A stretch of 64,000 nt of DNA from Paenibacillus monticola. Its GTDB lineage: Bacteria; Bacillota; Bacilli; Paenibacillales; Paenibacillaceae. Position 1 is the first letter of the stretch, and each line of letters starts with the position of its first letter. This document shows, in pieces, positions 14,850 through 23,523 of the stretch. Location of the stretch: the NCBI RefSeq assembly GCF_009664975.1, contig NZ_WJXB01000015.1:1-64000 (forward strand). Direction: 5' to 3'. The position numbers were made by a program, and so were the translations under genes. Under the pieces are notes generated by a model. The model saw only the letters and a program-made list of their open reading frames with translations, was not told where the DNA came from and did not search any database.

Positions 14850-17492
14850 TTACACAGAACTAACCGCTTCAGCGCCAACATGCTTCGTAATAGAAACGGA
14901 CAGCTCGCCGCCGGATTCGTCCACTTCCATGACCGAGCCCGCTTCCGCTTCACCGGCAATAAGCGCACGCGCCACACGAGTTTCCAGCGTGCGCTGAATG
15001 AACCGCTTCAGTGGTCTGGCACCGTAAACGGGATCAAAGCCTTCCTTGGCAATAAAGCGTACCGCAGCTTCGCTAAGCACAAGTCCCACTCCACGCTCTG
15101 TAAGGCGCAGACGTAATCCTTGCACCAGCTTAACGACGATCTGCTCTATTTCATGCAATGTCAGCGGTTTGAACATCACAATATCATCCACCCGGTTCAG
15201 AAACTCGGGACGGAAATGACCGCTTAGCTCCTGCATGACTCTCTCCTTGACCGCTTCCGTAAGCTCCCCATTATCATCGGTTCCTTGAATGAGATGTGGC
15301 GAGCCGATATTGGAGGTCATAATGATAATTGTATTCTTAAAATCGACCATCCGGCCCTGCGAATCGGTCAGCCGCCCATCATCGAGCAACTGCAGTAGAA
15401 TATTAAATACATCGGGATGTGCTTTCTCCACTTCATCCAGCAGGACAACCGTGTAAGGCTGGCGCCGCACCGCTTCTGTGAGCTGACCGCCTTCCTCATA
15501 ACCGACATACCCTGGAGGTGCACCGACCAAGCGGGATACGCTATGCTTCTCCATATACTCCGACATATCGATACGGATCATACCGTCCTCGCGGTCGAAT
15601 AACGACACAGCAAGTGCCTTAGCCAGCTCCGTCTTGCCGACACCAGTCGGTCCCAGGAACAGGAACGAACCAATCGGCCGGTTCGGGTCCTTGATTCCGG
15701 CTCTGGCCCGAAGCACCGCATCGGCCACCAGGCCAACTGCTTCCTCCTGCCCCACGACACGCTCATGCAGCGTTTCTTCCAGCCGCAGCAGCTTGTTCCG
15801 CTCTCCCTCAACTAATCTGCTAACAGGAACTCCAGTCCAACGCGAGACGATATCGGCGATTTCTTCCTCAGTGACGGCTTCGCGCAATAGCCGCGTATCC
15901 TGATCCTGGAAGGCTGCCTCTTCCGCCGCCTTCACCTGCCGTTCCAGATCAGGAATAATGCCATAGCTAAGTTCGGCTGATTTATTGAGATCGTAGGCCT
16001 CCTGCGCATCCACCAGCTCTTTCTTGGCCTGCTCCAGCCGTTTCTTGAGCTCACGAATCCCTTGGATGACCGACTTCTCCTTCTCCCAGCGCGCTGTCAT
16101 TCCGAGATGCTTCTCCTTCAGATCGGCAAGCTCCCGCTGGAGTGTTTCCAGACGGCGCTTGCTGGCTTCATCGGTTTCTTTTTTGAGTGCGGCTTCTTCG
16201 ATCTCCATCTGCATCAGGCGGCGTGTCACTTCATCCATCTCGCCTGGCATGGAATCAATCTCCGTACGGATCATCGCGCAGGCCTCATCGATCAGGTCAA
16301 TCGCCTTGTCCGGCAGGAAACGGTCTGTAATATAACGGTTGGACAATACACCTGCCGCCACGAGTGCACTGTCATGAATTTTGACGCCATGATACACCTC
16401 GAACCGCTCCTTGAGTCCGCGTAGAATCGAGATCGTATCCTCCACATCCGGCTCGCTTACAAGCACCTGCTGGAAGCGGCGTTCCAGCGCCGGGTCCTTC
16501 TCAATATATTTCCGGTATTCATCAAGGGTAGTCGCTCCGATACAGTGCAGCTCGCCGCGGGCCAGCATAGGTTTCAACATATTGCCCGCATCCATTGCGC
16601 CCTCTGTCTTACCGGCACCGACAATCGTATGCACCTCATCAATGAATAGAATAATTCGCCCATTACTCTCCTGTATTTCTTTCAGCACGGCCTGCAGCCG
16701 CTCTTCAAATTCCCCACGATATTTGGCCCCGGCCACAAGTGAACTCATATCCAGCGAAAAAATCGTCTTATCCTTCAGTCCCTCCGGCACGTCTTTACGG
16801 ACAATCCGGTGAGCCAAACCTTCCACAATCGCCGTCTTCCCTACCCCCGGCTCCCCGATCAGCACCGGGTTGTTCTTGGTCTTGCGGGACAGGATACGAA
16901 TGACGCGGCGAATCTCCGCGTCACGTCCAATGACCGGATCAATCTTCCCCGCCCGTACTTCCGCTACAAGATCACGTCCGTATTTCTCCAGCACCTCATA
17001 GGTGGCTTCCGGTTCCCTGCTAGTCACACGCTGGTGACCACGAATTTCCGCAAGCACGGACAGCAGTTTTTCCCTTGTCACGCCTCGGCTGGCAAACATC
17101 CCCCGCAGCTCGCGGTTCTCACTGCCTGAATCAGATACCATCGCCAGCACGGCATGCTCCACCGCGACGAACTCATCCTGCAGCTGTGCGGCTTCCTTCT
17201 CGGCCTGCTCCAGCACGCGAATCAGCGATGGGGAGGCATATCGCCGTACGGTTCCCGCACCTGACCCACTAATACTGGCTTTACGCAGCAGCAGTTCATC
17301 CGTACTCTGCAGCAGCTCTACTACTGGGATGTTCATCTTCTGCAACAGTCTTGGCAGCAAGCCCTCATGCTGCTGAAGTAAGGCCTTCAACAAATGGAGA
17401 TTATCAATCTCCGGGTGGCCGCCGCTGGAGGCCAACGATTGTGCTGCAGCCACTGCCTCCTGCAGCTTTTGCGTTAATTTATTAAAATCCAT
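14850..17492 (-). CDS. clpB: ATP-dependent chaperone ClpB
   Basis: ClpB is the AAA+ disaggregase that threads proteins out of aggregates together with DnaK. The 880-residue product has the N-terminal Clp domain (about 1-145), AAA module 1 with GEPGVGKT and FIDEVHT, the long coiled-coil middle domain (about 400-530, rich in Glu/Lys/Leu), and AAA module 2 with GPTGVGKTE, VLLDEVEKAHPD and a conserved arginine finger region. It lacks ClpP-loop motifs, as expected for ClpB. The start at 17492 (MDFNKLTQ) is preferred over the GTG at 17504. It follows the J-protein gene by about 40 bp in the same operon. Confidence 0.95.
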   Translation of the reverse strand: MDFNKLTQKLQEAVAAAQSLASSGGHPEIDNLHLLKALLQQHEGLLPRLLQKMNIPVVELLQSTDELLLRKASISGSGAGTVRRYASPSLIRVLEQAEKEAAQLQDEFVAVEHAVLAMVSDSGSENRELRGMFASRGVTREKLLSVLAEIRGHQRVTSREPEATYEVLEKYGRDLVAEVRAGKIDPVIGRDAEIRRVIRILSRKTKNNPVLIGEPGVGKTAIVEGLAHRIVRKDVPEGLKDKTIFSLDMSSLVAGAKYRGEFEERLQAVLKEIQESNGRIILFIDEVHTIVGAGKTEGAMDAGNMLKPMLARGELHCIGATTLDEYRKYIEKDPALERRFQQVLVSEPDVEDTISILRGLKERFEVYHGVKIHDSALVAAGVLSNRYITDRFLPDKAIDLIDEACAMIRTEIDSMPGEMDEVTRRLMQMEIEEAALKKETDEASKRRLETLQRELADLKEKHLGMTARWEKEKSVIQGIRELKKRLEQAKKELVDAQEAYDLNKSAELSYGIIPDLERQVKAAEEAAFQDQDTRLLREAVTEEEIADIVSRWTGVPVSRLVEGERNKLLRLEETLHERVVGQEEAVGLVADAVLRARAGIKDPNRPIGSFLFLGPTGVGKTELAKALAVSLFDREDGMIRIDMSEYMEKHSVSRLVGAPPGYVGYEEGGQLTEAVRRQPYTVVLLDEVEKAHPDVFNILLQLLDDGRLTDSQGRMVDFKNTIIIMTSNIGSPHLIQGTDDNGELTEAVKERVMQELSGHFRPEFLNRVDDIVMFKPLTLHEIEQIVVKLVQGLRLRLTERGVGLVLSEAAVRFIAKEGFDPVYGARPLKRFIQRTLETRVARALIAGEAEAGSVMEVDESGGELSVSITKHVGAEAVSSV

Positions 17493-17533
17493 TGCACTCA
17501 ACACCTTTCTATAAAGATTCGATCGAAGATGGT

Positions 17534-18520
17534 TTATACTGCCGTGGCCTTGCGCCGTTGTGTACCTGGGCTTTGCCGTTTGGCGCCAGCGTGAAAGCTG
17601 CCGGATTCGGCAAGCTGGCGGTAAAGCTGTAAATCCGCTTCACTGGCAGGTCCAGGAATGACAATTTCAATGGCGAACAGAATATCACCCTTCGTGCCAT
17701 TCTCGCGGTTCAACCCTTTGCCAGGTATCCGCAGCGTCTTGCCGCTCTGAATCCCTGCCGGAATCTTCAATTTCATGGTACTTCCATTCGGCAGCAGTAC
17801 CTTGGCCTCTCCACCTAGCACCGCCTGCCAAGGAGCAATCTCCAGAATACCGTGCAGGTCGCTCTCTTGGATCTCATAAATTCCATGCGGCAAAATATGC
17901 AGGATAATCAGCAGAGCTTCGCCCTGTGCCACTCCATTTTTACCGTCTCCAGTTATATTAATGACCGCACTGTCTGTCGATCCAGCCGGAATACTGATAT
18001 TCACATCCTTACCGCCAATCTGAACCCTTACACTTGCACCTGTATAAGCCTGTTCCAGCGAGATATCAAGCTGGGCTTGCATCGTACTGCGGGCTTCGCC
18101 CCAGGGGCTGCCCCCTTGACGCGCGTTACCGGCGCCTCCGGAGAAATCGAAGCCAGCCCGATCCGCCGATCCCCGGTTTCCGAAGAACATCCCGAACAGA
18201 TCCTCTTCCGGGATGCCGGACCCACCGGAAGAATAACCTCCGCTCCGGCCTGCGCCGAAAGGGGAGCCATTGCCCCCACCTCCCGTTGCTTTTCCTCGAC
18301 CAGCACCATATTGCTGCTCCTCGTCATAAACCTTACGCTTCTCCTCGTTACTCAGCACCTCATAGGCTTCCGCTGCTTGTTTGAACTGCTGCTCTGCTCC
18401 AGGTGCTTTATTCACATCGGGATGCCATTTTTTGGCAAGCTTCTGATAGGCCTTTTTAATCTCTTGCTTGGAAGCTCCTTTACTTACACCCAAAGCCTCA
18501 TAGAAGCTTTTTACCGCCAT
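17534..18520 (-). CDS. DnaJ-like co-chaperone without zinc finger (CbpA type)
   Basis: The 328-residue protein has a J domain (about 4-70) with the HPD motif in KWHPDVNK, the essential DnaK-stimulating loop. A Gly/Ser-rich linker (about 75-140) and the two-part C-terminal substrate-binding domain follow. The CxxCxGxG zinc repeats of DnaJ are absent, so it is a class B J protein like CbpA. Its placement directly before clpB suggests it hands aggregates to the DnaK-ClpB machine. No CtsR box or CIRCE element is visible in the 500 bp upstream. Confidence 0.9.
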   Translation of the reverse strand: MAVKSFYEALGVSKGASKQEIKKAYQKLAKKWHPDVNKAPGAEQQFKQAAEAYEVLSNEEKRKVYDEEQQYGAGRGKATGGGGNGSPFGAGRSGGYSSGGSGIPEEDLFGMFFGNRGSADRAGFDFSGGAGNARQGGSPWGEARSTMQAQLDISLEQAYTGASVRVQIGGKDVNISIPAGSTDSAVINITGDGKNGVAQGEALLIILHILPHGIYEIQESDLHGILEIAPWQAVLGGEAKVLLPNGSTMKLKIPAGIQSGKTLRIPGKGLNRENGTKGDILFAIEIVIPGPASEADLQLYRQLAESGSFHAGAKRQSPGTQRRKATAV

Positions 18521-19016
18521 TTGATTTCTCTCCCTTCATAAGATTTCATAGCCTATATAGCTGAACATAAGATTTTTCTGAATCGGCTTTAATCGTAACT
18601 GCGGTAAATGTTTGGACTTCCGGCCGCTGTTGTCTCCTGATTTCTTGATTTATTCCGCTCTTAGCGGATGAAATCCGGAGACAGCCTATGCTTTCGATGC
18701 GAGCTTTCCTACGGAAAGCTTTCAGGCGGTCGCTATCGCTCCTACAGTTCCAAAATTCCCCTTCATTACTTTTGCCTTTTCTTATGTTTTTTCGTTCATC
18801 TTATATAGCTAGTAATACTTATAATTATTTGTCCAAATTCTTCGAGAAAAGACGCATCATAGCCGGAATCCCCACTACAATGCGCCTTCTATAGTACTGC
18901 TATGTGAAAAGCCCGATGGTTACGCCGTGACTGCCTAGGATAAGTTGAACTTTCGACAACATGCCCAAAAGCTCTAAGGCTCCTGTTCATCACAAGCTCA
19001 CCGGACTTATACTCCC
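18521..19016. other. Gene-free stretch with structured repeat
   Basis: Nearly 500 bp between the J-protein start and the Hsp20 end. It contains the leader of the clpB operon next to the gene, a block of nested inverted repeats (18596-18770) and an AT-rich tail with no credible gene. Confidence 0.7.
18596..18770. repeat. Structured intergenic element, possibly dispersed
   Basis: It contains a stem of TGTCTCC-TG-ATTTC (from 18630) with GAAAT-CC-GGAGACA (to about 18683) around a smaller CCGCTCTTAGCGG hairpin, then AGCTTTCC-TAC-GGAAAGCT (18709-18727) and GGCGGTCGCTATCGCTCC. From memory, blocks of this type recur between genes in Paenibacillus genomes; this could not be checked. No ORF is supported. 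Confidence 0.5.
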
Positions 19017-19484
19017 TTATTCCTGCTGTGATTCCGAGGACCCGCCATCTTGAATTTCGATCCGTTTGCTTTGCAGTTTTTGCCGTTTGGGAACCTCTAG
19101 CGTGAGCAAACCGTCCTTCAAGGAAGCACGGATACCTTCCTCCGAAATATCCTGCACATAGAATCTCCGTACATATTCCCCGTAGCGGCGTTCTCGGCGC
19201 ACAATCTGGTGCTCCTGATTCTCCTCAGTATCCTCTTCCTTGCGTACCGCTTTAATCGTCAAATAAGAATTGGCATAGTCAATGTCGATTTCTTCTTTCT
19301 TAAAGCCGGGAAGCTCGGCTTCGATCAGATAAGCCTGCTCACTCTCACGGATATCCGTTCTGAAGACAACCGTGGAGCTTTTGATCGGTGCAAAGAAATC
19401 ATCATTGAATACTTCATTCAAAGACTTGGTGAGCACACCAAAAGCATCTTCTCTACCTTTTCCAAAAGGAACCAAATTAAACAT
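19017..19484 (-). CDS. Small heat-shock protein, Hsp20/alpha-crystallin
   Basis: The 155-residue chaperone has an alpha-crystallin domain (about 45-140): FRTDIRESEQAYLIEAELPGFKKEEIDIDY and the closing GLLTLEVPK motif with the conserved Leu pattern. The C-terminal tail carries an RIEIQDG anchor. It forms oligomers that hold unfolding proteins for later rescue by DnaK/ClpB. The start at 19484 (MFNLVPFG) has GAGGAGA eight bases upstream. A CtsR box lies just before the gene over the predicted transcription start, so it should be repressed until heat shock. Confidence 0.93.
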   Translation of the reverse strand: MFNLVPFGKGREDAFGVLTKSLNEVFNDDFFAPIKSSTVVFRTDIRESEQAYLIEAELPGFKKEEIDIDYANSYLTIKAVRKEEDTEENQEHQIVRRERRYGEYVRRFYVQDISEEGIRASLKDGLLTLEVPKRQKLQSKRIEIQDGGSSESQQE

Positions 19485-19506
19485 TTTCCATTCTCCTCTC
19501 ATTGAC

Positions 19507-19523
19507 TTTGACTTTATTTGACC
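19507..19523 (-). promoter_or_regulatory. CtsR box 1 upstream of hsp20
   Basis: TTTGACTTTATTTGACC on the given strand reads GGTCAAA-TAA-AGTCAAA on the gene strand, an exact match to the CtsR heptad repeat RGTCAAA-NAN-RGTCAAA. It sits about 10 bp after the -10 hexamer, a repressing position. Confidence 0.85.
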
Positions 19524-19533
19524 TTATGGCTTA

Positions 19534-19562
19534 ATTATAGTCCTAATTATAGGGAATAACAA
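19534..19562 (-). promoter_or_regulatory. Sigma-A-like promoter of hsp20
   Basis: On the gene strand TTGTTA (19562-19557) is followed after exactly 17 bp by TATAAT (19539-19534). Start of transcription would fall near or in CtsR box 1. Confidence 0.65.
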
Positions 19563-19640
19563 AGCCGATCCAAGTCCAAAAACGGCCGAATTCCGGCGTT
19601 TCTTTGCAGTTTCCTTAACAAATAATAGGATTTTTATTGA

Positions 19641-19657
19641 TTTGACCTTATTTGACC
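19641..19657 (-). promoter_or_regulatory. CtsR box 2, distal
   Basis: TTTGACCTTATTTGACC reads GGTCAAA-TAA-GGTCAAA on the gene strand, a perfect CtsR operator in the same orientation as box 1 and 134 bp from it. It is wedged against the stop codon of the GNAT gene. Confidence 0.8.
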
Positions 19658-19658
19658 T

Positions 19659-20216
19659 TTATAGCAAATATCGCGCCCGGTACTCATTCTCTAGCATGCT
19701 CATCATGATCACATCATGGTATTCATGATTGTAATACAGCATCTGCCGACGTACGCCTTCTCTAACAAAACCTACTTTTTCATAGACATGTACTGCTCGG
19801 TTATTATACGCGTAAACCTCCAATTCAATACGGTGCAAGTTTAAGATGCCAAACCCATAGTCCAGCAGCAATAACAGTGCTTCTTGTCCGTAACCCATAC
19901 ACTGGTGCTCCACCTTATCGATCGCTATCCGCAGATTTGCCGTCCGGTTACCCCGGTCCATATCCTGAATTGCTATATCGCCGATGACTTTATCGTTCTC
20001 CTCTAGCGCGATCAACAGCAGCACACTGGAATCATCCCCAGCCTTGCGCTCAATATAACGGGCAATTTGCTCCTTGGTATTATGCTTCTGCGTTCCCGTA
20101 AGCCAACGGGTCTCCTCGTCATAGAACATTTGGTAATACAGCTCGCTATCTTCCCCGTTAAGTGGACGCAGATAGACCCGTTCCCCCGTCAGCAATCTAG
20201 CATGTTTATCACTCAT
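19659..20216 (-). CDS. GNAT N-acetyltransferase, RimJ/RimL type
   Basis: The 185-residue protein has the GNAT fold: YLRPLNGEDSELYYQMF start, central strand with VIGDIAIQDMD, the acetyl-CoA loop around HQCMGYGQEALLLLLDYGF and the late ELEVYAYNNRAVHVYEKVGFVREG motif of the RimJ/RimL group. It should acetylate an amine on a peptide N terminus, polyamine or small molecule; target unknown. Start 20216 (MSDKHARLL) follows GGAGGAG by seven bases. Divergent from the MocR gene, 104 bp apart. Confidence 0.9.
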   Translation of the reverse strand: MSDKHARLLTGERVYLRPLNGEDSELYYQMFYDEETRWLTGTQKHNTKEQIARYIERKAGDDSSVLLLIALEENDKVIGDIAIQDMDRGNRTANLRIAIDKVEHQCMGYGQEALLLLLDYGFGILNLHRIELEVYAYNNRAVHVYEKVGFVREGVRRQMLYYNHEYHDVIMMSMLENEYRARYLL

Positions 20217-20320
20217 CTTCAATCTCCTCCATTTCATAACTTTCTCTATGGTATCGAATAACTGTATACTTTAAAATAGACAGAATCGTATAATTTCAAG
20301 TGACAGATGGAGCGGAGAAC

Positions 20321-21733
20321 ATGCTAATTGTCCCTAAGCTTGATCCAAATAGTGAAGTACCTTATTATATACAGCTTTATACTTTTTTCAAAAAAGAGAT
20401 TATCAACGGCGGCCTGTTAAGCGGGACCCGCTTGCCTTCGATCCGAGTGATGGCCGCACAATTGCACATTAGTACTACTCCTGTAGAACTGGCATACCAA
20501 CAGCTATTATCCGAAGGTTTTCTCACTAGCAAAGCCAAAAGTGGCTATTATGTTCAGCCTATTCAGACATTCAACGGAATCGCCGCACCCAGTGACCTTC
20601 GGTCCTCAAAACCTTATCCAATCACAGCCCGCGATTCTTATTCCTATGCCTATGACTTCCATATCTCCAAAAACGACTTCTCCAATTTCCCCCACAAAAT
20701 ATGGCGAAGCCTTTATCAGGAGCAGCTCTCCAACACCGATCTATTGCAGTATGGAGATCCGCAGGGGGAGCCTGCTTTAAGAGACAGCATCTCCACCTAT
20801 TTAAGCCAATTCCGTGGACTGCGCTGTTCAGCTGAGCAAGTGGTCATCGGCGGTGATCAATATACAATCTGCTCTCTGCTTAGCTTAATGCTTCAGGGGA
20901 GGACTACAAGCCTCGGTTTTGAAGATCCCGGGTATCATTTATTGCCATCTACCTTTAAAAGAAATGGATTCGAAGTGAAAGCTATCCCGCTGCAGGAAGA
21001 TGGACTTCATGTGGAAAGCTTGTATAGGAGTAAGGCCAATACTGTTTATGTCTCACCTTCCCACCAGTTCCCTAGAGGAATGACTATGCCGATTGCGAAA
21101 CGTCTGGCACTGCTAGACTGGGCCCTAAACACAAACGGTTACATTATAGAAGATGATTATGATGGTGAATTCCGCTATCATGGCCGGCCGATCCCCTCCC
21201 TCCAAGGACTTATGGAGGACAGCCCAGTCATCTATATGGGCAGCTTCGCACAGTCGGTTTCACCCGCATTATGTATCCATTATATGATCCTGCCTAAGGC
21301 GCTACTGCCTATCTATCACGAACTAAAAAGTGAGCTGTATCTAGAACATTCTGCCTCAAGGCTGAATCAAATTGCCTTGCATTATTTTATCGAAAGGGGC
21401 TACTTTGAGAAGCATCTGCGGAGAATGCGCCTGCTCTATCAACGGAAGCATGATATCGTCCTTCAAGCCATCAAGCAGCATTTTAAGAATAAGGCAACGG
21501 TTAGCGGAAAAGACGCCGGATTTCACATCCTGCTAACCCTGGAGCATAACAACACAGCGGAACAGCTTGTGTCAGTTGCTAAGGCAGCAAGTATACGCAT
21601 CACTCCCATGACCTTTACCTGGTGGAGTGAGCCTGAAAAAGATGCATTGGAGTTTATCTTGGGATTCGGAGGTATAGACGAAGATCAGATTGAGGAGGGC
21701 ATTCGAACGTTGGCGGAAATATGGTTCCCTTAG
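20321..21733 (+). CDS. MocR/PdxR-type regulator lacking the PLP lysine
   Basis: The 470-residue fusion has a GntR-type winged helix (about 8-75, LPSIRVMAAQLHISTTPVELAYQQLLSEGFL) joined to a fold-type I aminotransferase domain (about 110-470). The EDDYDGEFRYHGRPIPSLQGL motif that positions the cofactor is intact. The usual GTFSK motif with the Schiff-base lysine reads GSFAQSVSP here, so Gln311 replaces Lys. Members normally bind PLP covalently and sense it or an amino-acid adduct. This one may bind ligand non-covalently or act as a structural repressor. Start 20321 has GGAG close upstream. Its target could be the divergent GNAT gene. Confidence 0.9.
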   Translation: MLIVPKLDPNSEVPYYIQLYTFFKKEIINGGLLSGTRLPSIRVMAAQLHISTTPVELAYQQLLSEGFLTSKAKSGYYVQPIQTFNGIAAPSDLRSSKPYPITARDSYSYAYDFHISKNDFSNFPHKIWRSLYQEQLSNTDLLQYGDPQGEPALRDSISTYLSQFRGLRCSAEQVVIGGDQYTICSLLSLMLQGRTTSLGFEDPGYHLLPSTFKRNGFEVKAIPLQEDGLHVESLYRSKANTVYVSPSHQFPRGMTMPIAKRLALLDWALNTNGYIIEDDYDGEFRYHGRPIPSLQGLMEDSPVIYMGSFAQSVSPALCIHYMILPKALLPIYHELKSELYLEHSASRLNQIALHYFIERGYFEKHLRRMRLLYQRKHDIVLQAIKQHFKNKATVSGKDAGFHILLTLEHNNTAEQLVSVAKAASIRITPMTFTWWSEPEKDALEFILGFGGIDEDQIEEGIRTLAEIWFP

Positions 21734-21756
21734 GCTTAAGTAAGGTGTACTTAAAA

Positions 21757-21791
21757 GCAGGTTAGCCTAGCCTCGTGCTAGGCTAACCTGC
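21757..21791. terminator. Convergent terminator after MocR and WYL genes
   Basis: GCAGGTTAGCCTAGC (21757-21771) and GCTAGGCTAACCTGC (21777-21791) form a perfect 15-bp stem with a 5-base loop. The T tract is short (TTTTAAG on the leftward side). Confidence 0.75.
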
Positions 21792-21795
21792 GCAT

Positions 21796-22749
21796 TCAGC
21801 TGTATTTGCCCAGCAATCTGGCAAGCATCCGCTTCATTTCATCCACCAGCTCCACTGGCTCTTTTACCAGGGCCTCGTCGCCTAGGCCGATGAGAAACTT
21901 CGCAAAAAATGGAAGATCACTCGTCGGAATATCCCCTTCAAGCCTACCGGTCCCGTCCTCAAGAATATGCAGTCTGGAGGGAGACCACAGCTCTGCCTCG
22001 CAGCGCTGCACACCTTCCTTACTTAACTCCACATTGAGCTTAAGCTGCTCCTCTTCCGGCTCCATTTTGAACAAATCTTCTCTATTCCCAAGATGGATCT
22101 GCCGCAGATCCAGTGGTTCTACGCGCGAGTCGTTATAGACCGCCGAATAGATTCGATCACAGCGAAACACTCTAATCTCGCCGCGTAGAAAGCAATAGGC
22201 AGGGCAATACCATAAGCCACTGCTTGCGTAGATACCGACAGGTTGAATAAGTCTGCTGGACCTTTGCCCCTTCGATTCATAATCGATAAGAAGCACTTTT
22301 TGCTCAATAGCCCCCTCTAGCAAGATAGACAAATAAGGAGATTCGGCTAGCCGTATCGGTGTGACAAAATCTACCCGGTTCTTCATTTCATCAATCCGAT
22401 CCCGCACATCACCAGACAGGTTGTTATAAAATTTCCGGAGGGCTGAAGAAGATTCGGCCTTAAAGGGCAGAACTGCATAGTGGCGCAGCGCATGACTCGC
22501 AAAAAAAATAGCGACAGCTTCCTCCTCCGTAAAAGCGATGGGTGGCAGAATTCTTTCCTTCAACACCTGATATCCGCCGTGCGGACCCACTTCAGAGTAT
22601 AAAGGAACTCCCAACTCACTAAGTTCTTGCAGATCTCTGAGGATTGTTCTTGAGGATACATTGAATTCACCGGCAAGCTCATTGACGGTGAATTTCCGCT
22701 TACGATTGACGACCATCATCATTTCAAGCAGTCGTTGCGATTTATTCAT
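21796..22749 (-). CDS. HTH and WYL-domain regulator (YafY type)
   Basis: The 317-residue protein has an N-terminal DeoR-like HTH (about 1-55: FTVNELAGEFNVSSRTILRDLQELSELGVPL), then a WYL domain in the middle with SSGLWYCPAYCFLRGEIRVFRCDRI and a WCX-like C-terminal part. WYL domains bind nucleic acid or small ligands in transcription factors and several defence systems. This standalone architecture (YafY/YobV) is mostly a local regulator. It is divergent from the VOC gene with 112 bp between, so that gene is the likely target. No defence genes adjoin it. Confidence 0.9.
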   Translation of the reverse strand: MNKSQRLLEMMMVVNRKRKFTVNELAGEFNVSSRTILRDLQELSELGVPLYSEVGPHGGYQVLKERILPPIAFTEEEAVAIFFASHALRHYAVLPFKAESSSALRKFYNNLSGDVRDRIDEMKNRVDFVTPIRLAESPYLSILLEGAIEQKVLLIDYESKGQRSSRLIQPVGIYASSGLWYCPAYCFLRGEIRVFRCDRIYSAVYNDSRVEPLDLRQIHLGNREDLFKMEPEEEQLKLNVELSKEGVQRCEAELWSPSRLHILEDGTGRLEGDIPTSDLPFFAKFLIGLGDEALVKEPVELVDEMKRMLARLLGKYS

Positions 22750-22861
22750 AGGTTCTACTCCATTATTAATTTATTCATGACAATAGTTGTCACTATTATA
22801 GGCTATAGTAGGAAATAAGCCCAGCAAAGACTTACAAATAGATACTAAAGGAGCGGTTAAT

Positions 22862-23284
22862 ATGACTTTACAATTAAATCCCTTTATCATGCTTGATGGA
22901 AATGCACAGGAAGCGATCTCCTTTTATGAAGTGGCGCTAAACGCCAAGGTTCTTTTTAAACAAACGGTGGGTGAAGGCCCGCAGAACCCCGATGCCCCAC
23001 TATCAGCTGAGGAAAAGGGGCGTGTGGCACACTCCGTCCTAAAAGTTGGCGACTCAGACCTGTTTGTGTCTGATCTGTTTCCGGGCCAAGCCCTTCAAAG
23101 AGGGAACCAGATTACCATTTGTATCACGACCGATGAGCTCGCCAAATCACAGGCCTTCTATGACTCCTTGCAGCTGGGCGGACAAGTACTCATGCCACTA
23201 AGTGAGACCTATTTCAGCCCGGCTTACGGTATGGTCACAGACAAGTTCGGTGTAACCTTCCAGATCTTCACGAAGAAACGTTAA
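22862..23284 (+). CDS. PhnB-like VOC-family protein
   Basis: The 140-residue protein starts LNPFIMLDGNAQEAISFYEVALNAKVLFKQTVGEGP and ends MVTDKFGVTFQIFTKKR, the pattern of the PhnB/YjdN glyoxalase-superfamily group often annotated as 3-demethylubiquinone methyltransferase-like. It has two beta-alpha-beta-beta-beta modules forming one metal or ligand cup. Enzyme activity is unproved for most members. GGAGCGG precedes the ATG. It is probably controlled by the divergent WYL regulator. Confidence 0.9.
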   Translation: MTLQLNPFIMLDGNAQEAISFYEVALNAKVLFKQTVGEGPQNPDAPLSAEEKGRVAHSVLKVGDSDLFVSDLFPGQALQRGNQITICITTDELAKSQAFYDSLQLGGQVLMPLSETYFSPAYGMVTDKFGVTFQIFTKKR

Positions 23285-23373
23285 AAAAGTCTACATCGCT
23301 GTCACATACAGCTTAACCCTGGCGGACTGTATAGCTGCTATTTCACTTTCGAGGGGTGTGGGGGAACAGGAAG

Positions 23374-23450
23374 CGGACTCAGGAGGCACTATTGAAGCAA
23401 AGATAGGTGCTTTAGGAGAGGAATTGGGTCAATAGCGTCCCTGGAGTCCG
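23374..23450. repeat. Inverted repeat in the VOC-alkA spacer
   Basis: CGGACTC...ACTATTG (23374-23394) faces CAATAG...GAGTCCG (23430-23450); 15 of 21 positions pair. Related sequences, such as a second ATAGGTGCTT at 23403 and 23480 and CGGACTG at 23323, flank it. The 240-bp spacer (23285-23523) holds no gene and looks like a structured intergenic repeat of unknown origin. Confidence 0.5.
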
Positions 23451-23523
23451 TCAAAATCCCAAATCACCTGATTTCGAGCAAATAGGTGCTTCTCAGTCCG
23501 GTTCACCAACTTCAAAGAACAGA

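Noticed and set aside
21796..22749. WYL gene as part of a defence island
   Set aside because: WYL proteins occur in defence systems, but the neighbours here are a VOC protein and ordinary regulators, so a local regulator is more likely.
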